16,766 nt of DNA. Origin: Bacteroidota bacterium (GTDB lineage Bacteria > Bacteroidota > Bacteroidia > Chitinophagales > Chitinophagaceae). Shown piece by piece: positions 6,977 through 14,246 of the stretch. The translations under genes were made by a program, and so were the position numbers. The notes beneath the pieces are model-generated. The model was not told the origin of the DNA and searched no databases. It saw only the letters and a list, made by a program, of their open reading frames with translations. The stretch spans positions 1 to 16,766 of the forward strand of contig JAEYQO010000079.1 in assembly GCA_023409975.1 (NCBI GenBank). Reading direction: 5' to 3'. Numbering within the stretch: the stretch's first letter is position 1; the number at the start of each line of letters is the position of its first letter.

Positions 6977-9784
6977 TTAAAATCTTAGAGAGAGGTTTAC
7001 AAAATAGTTGCGCCCGTAAGCATAATAATATCTTGAGCCGAACAGATTAGGTGAACCTCCGGCATAGTCAAAACGGGCATTTTCAAATCCGCTGGTTCGG
7101 ATGTCCTTATTGTCCAGCAGGTTATTAACACCTACATTCAGGTATAGGAAGACGTTTTCCGGTAATGCCTTAAAGGCTTTGGAAAGCAGAAATGACTTTC
7201 CAAAGAATATATCCAAAGTATAAGCAGACGGAAAACGCTCCTGACCAAGGATCTCGTTCCAGAGCTGTGAACCCGGCTCAACCATCTCTACTGTGTAAGG
7301 TGTGCGTCTGGAAGCAGCGATGTCGACAAAGTTCCTGTCAACATAATTCAGATTCAGATTTGCATACCAGTATTTCTTTGAGCGGTAGTTTATACCTATA
7401 GTTGATACGGTTTGAGGACCCACACCGAGGTAATGGTTTTTCATATATACATCTTCTGTCCTCGGTATAGTATCCGGTGTATTTTCCTGATAGATCGTCA
7501 CCTCGGGATTATTCGTATAGAAGGCCTGACCTAAAGATGCTGCGCCATTCAGGGTAAACGAGGGTGAAACCTTATACTCCAGTGCCAGCTCGGTTCCGAT
7601 GAAGCGTGCATCCATATTCTGCATCACGTACTGCACCATGGTGTTTGCATTACCTGTACCCTGGTAGAAGAAGATCTGCTTCTCCGTCATGTCTTTCATG
7701 TCGGTCACATATCCGCTCACTCTGGCACTTGCTTTGGGAGAACGCAGTAAATAACCTGCTTCAAGAGTATAGGATTTTCTAGTTTCAGGATTTTCTACCA
7801 CCGCATTGCGAACCCTTGCAGAGAAATAGGTATTCTCCACAGTTGGCGCATCTGCAGCCAATCCCGCATTTACAAACAGGTAGTTCCGGCCATTAATCTT
7901 ATAGGTCGCACCACCCTTCAAGCCATAGATAGCGAAGTTTTGCTTTTCACCTTTGCCGAAGGAACTGTTGGCGAATACGCCATTACGAAACAAGCCCTCT
8001 CTCTGAAAAGAATTAAATCCATAATTAGCAGAAACAAAGAAATCAACTTTATTATAGGTAAAGCTGGCTTGCCCCCACCACCAGGCTTTCTGGTAGCGCA
8101 TTCTGTAATTATAGAGGTAGCGATCACCTTCTTTGATCACACCAAATGGATTATTCAGATCGTTCTGGTTAAAAATCACAGTACCTGCTACATTTCTTTC
8201 AGCGAAAGAATTCACATTCAGGTAAAAATCACCCCCCAGGAGATCTGCCATCTCACGATAGCTTTCGTTCATTTGACTGATGAAGGAAATCCCGGTGTAG
8301 AGGGTAATATGATCATTCAGGACATGCTGCAGGTTTGTATTAAATGTCCATTTTTTTATATCATCGACATCATTCCCAATCACATAAACCGAGCGTCGTC
8401 CCGAATCACCAGAGGGTGTTCCATCAGGATTAGGCACGGGCAACACATTCTGGTAATTCGCCTGGTAAAGCTCATCCCAGTTGATCTGATGATTGTTCCG
8501 GAAAGCATCTCTTACCGCAGCTGCGGCAGCAGGATCAGGATCGGTTCCCAGCAGATAGAAATTCGGGAGGTAGCGATAGTAATCCGGACGGGGATCAGCT
8601 GCATTATACCAATCCATTCTGGAATCCATGTTCTTGCCAAACTGATACCCCAGTGTGGTCGTCAGCCTTGTTCTGTTGGTTGGTGTGTAGTCGTGGCTTA
8701 ACAGAAACACGGGCTGGAAAATATCCCCCACCCTCGAGTTTCTTTTCTCACCATTCTGCCAGCCCCAGTTGGGATTGTAAAAATTATCACCCAGAATATC
8801 GAAAGCTTCCTGGAAGGAAGGATTGGCTTTACCCCTGCGGGTAGGCGCCCCGAAGGTGGTGAAGTTCAACTGGTGTTTACTGTTGAATTTCTTCGATGCC
8901 GCCAGAAAATAGGAATAGCCATCATAGAAAGTTCCTTCCACGTAGCCCTCTTTCGCCCACCGCTTCGAAGCAGAAAGTGAAAAAGCCCAGCCGTTCTGCA
9001 GCAAACCCGTACTATGCGTTATCATCAGCCGGTTCCGGTACTGACGGTTACTGAGCGAATAAGTGACCCTGGTTTGTTTCCGCTGACTGGCAGCCGTTGC
9101 ATCGAAATACACCGTACCGTTCAATCCGCCAAAAGCATACTCTGAAGGCTCTAAGCCATAGGAATTGCTCCTGCTTCTGAATACGTCGTTCAGACCACCC
9201 CACTGTCCCCAGTAGGCATCGTTGGTCTCTACGTCGTTCATGGGCGCACCGTTGATCAAAACCTGCTGCTGCTGGCGATCATATCCTCTGGGCTTGTACC
9301 AGAAGGGACTCCAGGAGAAAGCAGCCGCTCTCAGAAAAGGATCCTGATTGGCGGTAAGTAAGCCACTGACGTTATGAGCAGAAAGCCCCTCATCATCATC
9401 TCCCACCACATCTTCCAGGGCGATGGTAGGGATCTGCAGACTTTGCTGTGTGATGCCCGACTCACTACTACGCACGCGCAGTTCACCAAGGTCCACCACT
9501 CCAGCGTTCACTGCGATCTCAATGGTATCCAGTGGCTGTCCGGTAACACCGATCACCAGCAACTGATTACCGTAGGCTACCTGGCTAAAAGTAAATTCTC
9601 CCATACCATTCGTAGTCGTCACCAGTCGCAGGCGCGGTAGGGACACCTGGACATCATGAGCTGGTTGTGAGGAAGTTTCAATCACCAACCGGCCCTTCAC
9701 GAGAGCAGTCTTGTTCTCCTGTGCCTGAAGACCAAAAGCCTGCAGGAGCAGTAGCAACAAAACCAACCTTGATTGTAGATACAT
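6977..9784 (-). CDS. TonB-dependent outer-membrane receptor with carboxypeptidase-like N-terminal domain
   Basis: 935 aa from ATG 9784 (MYLQSRLVLLLLLLQAFGLQ). An ATG at 9850 in the same frame is rejected because the promoter at 9818-9846 lies between the two. Signal peptide 1-22. Residues about 26-106 are a CarboxypepD_reg-like beta-sandwich (VKGRLVIETSSQPAHDVQVS, NGMGEFTF). The plug is at about 128-233 (SGLLTANQDPFL, PRGYDRQQQQVLINGAPMND, YAFGGLNGTVYF). The rest is a 22-strand-type barrel rich in alternating aromatic residues, ending in the outer-membrane signal LSLRF. Such receptors import large ligands using TonB/ExbBD energy. The lipoprotein follows at 21 bp and a secreted EEP enzyme is divergent, so the ligand may be a nucleic-acid or phosphoester product (inference). 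Confidence 0.95.
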   Translation of the reverse strand: MYLQSRLVLLLLLLQAFGLQAQENKTALVKGRLVIETSSQPAHDVQVSLPRLRLVTTTNGMGEFTFSQVAYGNQLLVIGVTGQPLDTIEIAVNAGVVDLGELRVRSSESGITQQSLQIPTIALEDVVGDDDEGLSAHNVSGLLTANQDPFLRAAAFSWSPFWYKPRGYDRQQQQVLINGAPMNDVETNDAYWGQWGGLNDVFRSRSNSYGLEPSEYAFGGLNGTVYFDATAASQRKQTRVTYSLSNRQYRNRLMITHSTGLLQNGWAFSLSASKRWAKEGYVEGTFYDGYSYFLAASKKFNSKHQLNFTTFGAPTRRGKANPSFQEAFDILGDNFYNPNWGWQNGEKRNSRVGDIFQPVFLLSHDYTPTNRTRLTTTLGYQFGKNMDSRMDWYNAADPRPDYYRYLPNFYLLGTDPDPAAAAAVRDAFRNNHQINWDELYQANYQNVLPVPNPDGTPSGDSGRRSVYVIGNDVDDIKKWTFNTNLQHVLNDHITLYTGISFISQMNESYREMADLLGGDFYLNVNSFAERNVAGTVIFNQNDLNNPFGVIKEGDRYLYNYRMRYQKAWWWGQASFTYNKVDFFVSANYGFNSFQREGLFRNGVFANSSFGKGEKQNFAIYGLKGGATYKINGRNYLFVNAGLAADAPTVENTYFSARVRNAVVENPETRKSYTLEAGYLLRSPKASARVSGYVTDMKDMTEKQIFFYQGTGNANTMVQYVMQNMDARFIGTELALEYKVSPSFTLNGAASLGQAFYTNNPEVTIYQENTPDTIPRTEDVYMKNHYLGVGPQTVSTIGINYRSKKYWYANLNLNYVDRNFVDIAASRRTPYTVEMVEPGSQLWNEILGQERFPSAYTLDIFFGKSFLLSKAFKALPENVFLYLNVGVNNLLDNKDIRTSGFENARFDYAGGSPNLFGSRYYYAYGRNYFVNLSLRF

Positions 9785-9817
9785 AAAAGAAAGGAATATG
9801 CTTTTGAATTTGCGCTG

Positions 9818-9846
9818 CAAAGATACGGGAGTACCAGGTCCTGCAA
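9818..9846 (-). promoter_or_regulatory. Bacteroidota-type promoter of the receptor/lipoprotein operon
   Basis: On the minus strand, TTG (9844-9846), 18 bp, then TATCTTTG (9818-9825), a full match to TAnnTTTG. The box lies 33 bp before the chosen receptor start at 9784. Confidence 0.8.
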
Positions 9847-9914
9847 TCAATTTTCTTGAAAATAAGTATTTGTTAATACGTAAGTCTGCAAAGGGTTTGC
9901 GCCGATATTTTTAG

Positions 9915-9922
9915 TTCCTTTG
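9915..9922 (+). promoter_or_regulatory. Candidate -7 box of the EEP gene
   Basis: TTCCTTTG matches TAnnTTTG at seven of eight positions and continues CAGCG, as does the receptor promoter on the other strand. The ten bases CTTTGCAGCG at 9918-9927 and their reverse complement at 9813-9822 form an inverted pair. The only -33 candidate, TTTG at 9896-9899, is 15 bp away, which is short. Confidence 0.4.
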
Positions 9923-9943
9923 CAGCGTCAAAAATCCCTTCCG

Positions 9944-10993
9944 GTGTTCCTACACAGAATCCTACTTACAGCAGTCATTTCAGGCTTTGCATTTTCGGCA
10001 TCAGCACAATCAAAGAATTACGAAGTGGCAGCCGTTGCATTTTACAACTTTGAGAATCTGTTCGATACAGAGGATGATCCAAACAATTGGGGTGATGACG
10101 AATTCCTACCGACGGGCCCTTATCGTTATGACGAAACAGTCTATCAGCAAAAGCTGACGAATCTTGCCACCGTCATAAGCCAATTAGGTTCGGAACTTAC
10201 GCCGGATGGACCTGCCATACTCGGAACGACCGAGGTTGAAAACGCCAGGGTACTGACTGACCTCGCCAGGCACCCTTTGATCGCGCATCGGAACTACCAG
10301 GTGATACATTTCGACAGCCGCGATTCCCGCGGTATTGATGTGGGGCTGTTATATAATCCAGTCTATTTCAAAGTCCTGAGTGCGCGTCCCCTGTTAGTAG
10401 ATATCAGCGGACAGGATGGTAAGGGCGGAAGAACCCGGGATGTGCTATTCGTCCACGGCATCCTTGCCGGTGACACCATCAGTGTATTGGTCAATCACTG
10501 GCCCTCCAGGAGGGGTGGTGAATCGGCTTCTGCCCCGCTCCGTGCCATAGCTGCAGCGGTGAACCGGGTAACCATCGACTCTCTGATGCGTCATGCGCCT
10601 TCAAAAGTCATCATTATGGGTGATTTCAACGATGATCCTACAGATCCCAGCATCACTAAAGTTCTGGGTGCCTCCGGAGACCGGAAGAATCTGAAAACCG
10701 GAGGTGTTTATAATCCCTTCGTCAGCTTCTATAAAAAAGGCATTGGCACTTCAGCATACAATGATAGCTGGGGCCTGTTCGACCAGATAATGCTCACAGA
10801 ACCTCTTGTAAATAGCGAAGAGACCCGTTGGAAGTATTACAAAGCAGAAGTCTTCAATAAAGAATTCCTGAAGAATAAATTTGGTCGCTGGAAAGGTTAT
10901 CCGCTGCGTTCCTTCGACAATAACAACTGGCAGAATGGTTACAGCGACCACTTCCCGGCTGTAGTCTACCTCGTGAGAGCAGCGCAACGATAG
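9944..10993 (+). CDS. Secreted endonuclease/exonuclease/phosphatase (EEP, DNase I-like) family protein
   Basis: 349 aa from GTG 9944, followed by a signal peptide ending FAFSASAQ at about residue 22. There is no ATG. TTG 9920 is possible (357 aa) but overlaps the likely -7 box. EEP motifs appear in order: FYNFENLFD (33-41, metal-binding Asn and Glu), TTEVEN (95-100), RDSRGIDV (126-133), VNHWPSRRGGE (183-193, catalytic His region), MGDFNDDP (225-232), WGLFDQIM (276-283) and YSDHFPAV (333-340, catalytic Asp-His). All key acidic and His residues are present, so it is probably an active Mg-dependent phosphodiesterase, nuclease or phosphatase in the periplasm or outside the cell. It is divergent from the receptor operon, suggesting co-regulation. 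The exact substrate cannot be read from the sequence. Confidence 0.9.
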   Translation: MFLHRILLTAVISGFAFSASAQSKNYEVAAVAFYNFENLFDTEDDPNNWGDDEFLPTGPYRYDETVYQQKLTNLATVISQLGSELTPDGPAILGTTEVENARVLTDLARHPLIAHRNYQVIHFDSRDSRGIDVGLLYNPVYFKVLSARPLLVDISGQDGKGGRTRDVLFVHGILAGDTISVLVNHWPSRRGGESASAPLRAIAAAVNRVTIDSLMRHAPSKVIIMGDFNDDPTDPSITKVLGASGDRKNLKTGGVYNPFVSFYKKGIGTSAYNDSWGLFDQIMLTEPLVNSEETRWKYYKAEVFNKEFLKNKFGRWKGYPLRSFDNNNWQNGYSDHFPAVVYLVRAAQR

Positions 10994-11077
10994 CATTTCT
11001 GAAGTCAACCAGGTAGACCTTAGGCTATTAGCCATTAATGGGCCATTGGCCGGGGTGGTGGCAGCTAACCGATATCT

Positions 11078-11105
11078 CTATCTGACATCCGGCATCTGAC
11101 ATCTG
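11078..11105. repeat. Heptanucleotide tandem repeat, array 1 (4 units)
   Basis: Units read CTATCTG, ACATCCG, GCATCTG, ACATCTG, consensus RCATCTG. A decayed continuation (GGCAAAG, GCGAAAG) may run to about 11121. It is in a non-coding gap. Confidence 0.75.
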
Positions 11106-11325
11106 AAGGCAAAGGCGAAAGCGAAAATCCGTTAGGATGGACTCCGCAAACCACGACTCAAAACTCTGATAGGTCTTCGGTTTTTTAAGGGTAATTTTTA
11201 CGAAAAAGCTAGATTTGCACATGATTGCTGGACGATTTTGGAATAAACCAGTCCATTGGGAATCCCAACATGAATCCGCCTTTCTAATATCTCCTACACC
11301 TCCTACGACGGTGAAGACGAAATAG

Positions 11326-11369
11326 CTGACGGACACCTGACGGATAACTGACGGACACCTGACGGACAC
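11326..11369. repeat. 11-bp tandem repeat, 4 units
   Basis: The units are CTGACGGACAC, CTGACGGATAA, CTGACGGACAC and CTGACGGACAC. Three are identical and one differs at two bases. The period is close to one helical turn, so each CTGACGG lies on nearly the same DNA face. Confidence 0.85.
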
Positions 11370-11549
11370 CTATAGAACTGCTCCTTCCTGAAACCTTCCG
11401 GGCTACTTCCTGAAATAGTCCTGTACCATCCCGCAACAATACGAGCCACTCCGCTTTCAAAAACCGCTAACCCTGCCGGTAAAATCAAGATGATCAAAGG
11501 ACTTTACCACCCTGTTTCAATTTTAAACGGATAACAGTGTTTGGCGGAA

Positions 11550-11605
11550 GCTCCTGGCATCTGGCATGTGTCATCTGACCTCTGACATCTGGCATCTGAC
11601 GCCTG
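11550..11605. repeat. Heptanucleotide tandem repeat, array 2 (8 units)
   Basis: Units read GCTCCTG, GCATCTG, GCATGTG, TCATCTG, ACCTCTG, ACATCTG, GCATCTG, ACGCCTG. The consensus RCATCTG is the same as array 1 about 470 bp away, in the same orientation. Confidence 0.8.
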
Positions 11606-11683
11606 AACATTAACCCAGCAAAATTTCATTTCTTAATAAGTCGTTAACTGAATGCAAACCCCGCGTTAACCCCGCCGATTTAC

Positions 11684-11714
11684 TTGACAGGCCTCAGGGA
11701 GCAGTAGATATTTG
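11684..11714 (+). promoter_or_regulatory. Promoter of the small secreted protein gene
   Basis: TTG (11684-11686), 20 bp, then GATATTTG (11707-11714), seven of eight matches to TAnnTTTG. It gives a leader of about 40 nt before the ATG at 11760. Confidence 0.7.
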
Positions 11715-11759
11715 CACTATCAAACGAAACAAAATAACAAATCAACTAAAACAGAAAAC

Positions 11760-12314
11760 ATGAAAAAGCTCATTCTCCTTGCCTCCATGACATTTGCAAC
11801 ATCAGCAGCAGTCCTGGCTCAGAACACATCAGGCAATTCCAATCAGACCGTTCAACTGAGCCTGAGCAATGCACTGGAGATCTCCTTCACCAGCACCAAT
11901 GCATCACAGGGTAATACTGTAACAATGGCTTTCAATAATGCCGATGATTATGCCAATGGTGTTGAATCAACTGAACAGGAACTGAAGATCCGATCCAACA
12001 AGAACTTTAAAGTCGGTGTAAAGATCGATTACAACAGCTTCAGTTATACAGGCCCGGGCAACCTTAATCTTGCTACTGTTCCTATGAACGCTTTCGGACT
12101 GAAAGTCACAGATAACAGTACCGGGGGAAATATTGCCGGATCGTTCAACACTACCAGCTATAACGAGCTCACCGGTACAGACCAGAACCTGATCGTAAAT
12201 GGCGACAATGGTGACAACCAGAAGCTGGCAGTAAAATATAAGTGTACGCCGGGTTTCGGACTTCCTGCAGGAACCTATACATTCGATGTCGTCTACACTG
12301 CTACCCAGGAATAA
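11760..12314 (+). CDS. Small secreted beta-rich protein of unknown function
   Basis: 184 aa from ATG 11760 (MKKLILLASMTFATSAAVLA, signal peptide to about residue 21). An in-frame TTG at 11712 is rejected because it lies inside the -7 box. The mature part is a Thr/Asn-rich beta-sandwich-like protein: QTVQLSLSNALEISF, then an extended TEQELKIRSNKNFKVGVKID, then TDQNLIVNG, ending GTYTFDVVYTATQE. It lacks a T9SS sorting domain, a lipobox and an outer-membrane barrel. I recall similar anonymous 170-190-aa proteins in Bacteroidota. The overall layout (conserved SNK.F.V..., GLPAGTYTFDVVYT end) is reminiscent of WxL, spore-coat-U or pilin-like sandwiches, but no assignment is safe. It is transcribed alone, with its own promoter and terminator, and its abundance-type signals suggest a strongly expressed envelope or extracellular protein. 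Confidence 0.85.
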   Translation: MKKLILLASMTFATSAAVLAQNTSGNSNQTVQLSLSNALEISFTSTNASQGNTVTMAFNNADDYANGVESTEQELKIRSNKNFKVGVKIDYNSFSYTGPGNLNLATVPMNAFGLKVTDNSTGGNIAGSFNTTSYNELTGTDQNLIVNGDNGDNQKLAVKYKCTPGFGLPAGTYTFDVVYTATQE

Positions 12315-12364
12315 TCAGGGTGACCAGTTAAAGGCCGCTGATCCTTTACAAATTCAAATCATTT

Positions 12365-12392
12365 AAAGCCCCTGCAGGGGCTTTTGCTTTTT
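12365..12392 (+). terminator. Intrinsic terminator of the small secreted protein gene
   Basis: The stem AAAGCCCC, loop TGCA, GGGGCTTT is followed by TTGC and a T run. It begins 50 bp after the stop codon at 12314. Confidence 0.85.
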
Positions 12393-12399
12393 AAAAACA

Positions 12400-12431
12400 T
12401 TCGGTCCAAAACGGTTTTTACTGTAGGTTTG
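12400..12431 (+). promoter_or_regulatory. Promoter of the etfB-etfA operon
   Basis: TTCG (12400-12403), 20 bp, then TAGGTTTG (12424-12431), a full match to TAnnTTTG. It lies 54 bp before the etfB ATG and just after the upstream terminator. Confidence 0.75.
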
Positions 12432-12485
12432 CAGCCAAATAAACCACGTAGCTGTGGCCTTTACATATAACACAAATCTACTCTG

Positions 12486-13229
12486 ATGAAGATTTTAGTT
12501 TGTATCAGTCAGGTACCTGACACCACAACAAGAATCGCTTTCAGCGATAACAATACCAAATTCAATACCCAGGGTGTTACCATGATCATCAATCCTTATG
12601 ATGAATGGTATGCACTGGTTCGCGCGCTGGAACTGAAGGAAGCGGGAAAAGCTACTGCAGTTCACCTCGTAACAGTTGGCAAAGCTGAAGCAGAACCGGT
12701 CATCCGCAAGGCGCTCGCCCTCGGTGGAGATGAGGCAATCCGGATTGACGCCGACAGCAACGATCCGTATGCCGTGGCGGCACAAATAGCTGCCTATGCC
12801 AAAGCAGAAAATTACGACCTCGTACTCTGCGGAAAAGAATCCATCGACTATAACAATGGCGTGATGGGTGCTATGCTCGCTGAACTGCTCGACATGAATT
12901 ATGTGGGCTTTGCCACAAAGCTGGAGGTAGATGACGGCCAGGCAGTCATCAACCGGGAAATCGAAGGCGGTGAAGAGATCAACGGCGCTGCGCTCCCACT
13001 GGTCTTATCCTGTCAGAAAGGTATGGCTGAGGCGCGTATTCCGAATATGCGGGGTATCATGGCTGCAAGAACAAAGCCATTGAAAGTAGTAGCCGCTACT
13101 GATGCACAACCGCTTACTGAGATCGTTTCCTACGACCTGCCGCCAGCAAAGACAGGGGTGAAAATGTTCAATGCGGACAATCTGGATGAACTGGTGCAGG
13201 CTTTACACAACGAAGCGAAGGTGATCTGA
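12486..13229 (+). CDS. etfB: Electron transfer flavoprotein subunit beta
   Basis: 247 aa, the normal length. It starts MKILVCISQVPDTT, the usual opening of bacterial EtfB, and contains INPYDEWYALVRALELKE (35-52), the AMP-site segment CGKESIDYNNGVMGAMLAEL (115-134) and the recognition-loop region EARIPNMRGIMAARTKPL (182-199). With EtfA it forms a soluble FAD heterodimer that carries electrons from acyl-CoA and related dehydrogenases to ETF:quinone oxidoreductase. The residues aligned with the classical Asn-Gln-Thr AMP contacts are Gly125-Val126-Met127. I recall similar substitutions in other Bacteroidota EtfB proteins. The gene precedes etfA by 35 bp in one operon. No ETF dehydrogenase partner lies within the window. 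Confidence 0.97.
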   Translation: MKILVCISQVPDTTTRIAFSDNNTKFNTQGVTMIINPYDEWYALVRALELKEAGKATAVHLVTVGKAEAEPVIRKALALGGDEAIRIDADSNDPYAVAAQIAAYAKAENYDLVLCGKESIDYNNGVMGAMLAELLDMNYVGFATKLEVDDGQAVINREIEGGEEINGAALPLVLSCQKGMAEARIPNMRGIMAARTKPLKVVAATDAQPLTEIVSYDLPPAKTGVKMFNADNLDELVQALHNEAKVI

Positions 13230-13264
13230 TCCTTCTGATTTCTTAACTCTTACAAACCACTAAA

Positions 13265-14245
13265 ATGTCAGTAATCGTTTTAGCAGAACATACACAGGGC
13301 GTCTTTAAGAAGAAGACATTTGAGGCAGTGCAGTATGCTGCCGCCATTGCCAGCCAGATGGGCACCAGTACCACCGCAGTCGTTCCGGGCACTGTTGACC
13401 AGGCCATAATGCAACAGCTTGGACATTATGGAGCGCAGAAGGTGCTGCATGTTGCCGATAGTCGCCTCGATCAATTCAATTCCCGCGCCTACACGAGCGT
13501 TCTTGCTGCAGCAGCGGAACAGGAAGGCGCTAAGGTGATCATAACCTTACATGATGTCACCGGCAAGTCCGTGGCACCCCGTCTGGCGGCCCGCCTTAAA
13601 GCTGGTCTTGTAGCAGGAGCCATCAGCCATCCGGACCTCGGAAAGGGATTCGTGGTGCGGAAAGCCGTATTTGCAGGAAAAGCCTTTGCAGACCTGAACA
13701 TCACCACCGACAGGAAGGTCGTTACCCTGATGCCCAACACTTTCCAGGTTTCTAAATCAGGTGACGCCAGTGCAACCGTAGAGGCGCTGACAGTTAGCCT
13801 CGAAGAAAAAGACTTTGGTGTACAGGTAAAAGAAGTAAACAAAGTAACCGGTGCCGTTCCACTGGCCGAGGCAGAGTTGGTTGTTTCTGGTGGTCGCGGG
13901 TTGAAAGGCCCTGAAAACTGGCATATTCTTGAAGACCTGGCCTCTTCACTGGGAGCGGCACTGGCTTGTTCCCGTCCGGTTGCCGACAGTCATTGGCGTC
14001 CGCACCATGAGCATGTGGGCCAGACAGGTGGAACCATCCGTCCGAATCTTTATGTTGCTGTAGGCATTTCCGGCGCCATTCAACACCTCGCCGGGGTTAA
14101 TGCTTCGAAGACTATTGTGGTCATCAACAAAGACCCTGAAGCACCTTTCTTCAAGGCTGCCGATTATGGTGTGGTTGGAGACGCGCTTGAGATAGTGCCG
14201 AAACTGACTGCTGCGGTGAAGAAATTCAGAGAGAATCAGAATTAG
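13265..14245 (+). CDS. etfA: Electron transfer flavoprotein subunit alpha, FAD-binding
   Basis: 326 aa, the normal length, from ATG 13265. The N-terminal ETF domain (about 1-185) starts MSVIVLAEHTQGVFKKKTFE. The C-terminal FAD domain (about 203-322) has the complete motif series VVSGGRGLKGPENW (207-220), SRPVADSHW (236-244, with the flavin-contacting Arg237), VGQTG (251-255), GISGAIQHLAG (267-277), INKDPEAPFFKAADYG (287-302). It binds the redox-active FAD and forms the ETF heterodimer with EtfB. It shares the etfB promoter. A heptamer array starts two bases after its stop codon and is followed by the terminator at 14305-14335. Confidence 0.97.
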   Translation: MSVIVLAEHTQGVFKKKTFEAVQYAAAIASQMGTSTTAVVPGTVDQAIMQQLGHYGAQKVLHVADSRLDQFNSRAYTSVLAAAAEQEGAKVIITLHDVTGKSVAPRLAARLKAGLVAGAISHPDLGKGFVVRKAVFAGKAFADLNITTDRKVVTLMPNTFQVSKSGDASATVEALTVSLEEKDFGVQVKEVNKVTGAVPLAEAELVVSGGRGLKGPENWHILEDLASSLGAALACSRPVADSHWRPHHEHVGQTGGTIRPNLYVAVGISGAIQHLAGVNASKTIVVINKDPEAPFFKAADYGVVGDALEIVPKLTAAVKKFRENQN

Positions 14246-14246
14246 T

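Larger units (their letters stand above)
10994..11683. other. Repeat-bearing intergenic region without a convincing gene
   Basis: About 0.69 kb between the EEP gene and the next promoter. It contains two arrays of the same heptamer (11078-11105, 11550-11605), an 11-bp array (11326-11369), a full TAnnTTTG match at 11210-11217, short palindromes near 11030-11052 and two GTTAAC palindromes (11643-11648, 11665-11670). Short frames here have low-complexity translations and no domain or signal peptide. There is no clear terminator for the EEP gene. Confidence 0.6.

Noticed and set aside
7940..8701. 253-codon open frame on the plus strand
   Set aside because: It lies opposite the TonB-dependent receptor barrel, has no signal peptide or domain, and the receptor frame is clearly the coding one.
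9785..9850. Longer start for the receptor at ATG 9850
   Set aside because: The strong promoter at 9818-9846 lies inside this extension, and the signal peptide begins at 9784.
11221..11325. 34-codon plus-strand frame behind TAGATTTG
   Set aside because: The ATG would lie at or before the expected transcription start; the peptide has no recognisable feature.
11028..11497. Minus-strand frames of 64 and 113 codons in the intergenic region
   Set aside because: Their translations come from the tandem repeats, and there is no domain, signal peptide or ribosome-binding site.
11550..11605. Heptamer array as a CRISPR
   Set aside because: The units are 7 bp, directly adjacent and without spacers; no cas gene is in the window.
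11712..11759. TTG start of the small secreted protein
   Set aside because: The TTG belongs to the -7 box GATATTTG; ATG 11760 begins a standard MKK signal peptide.
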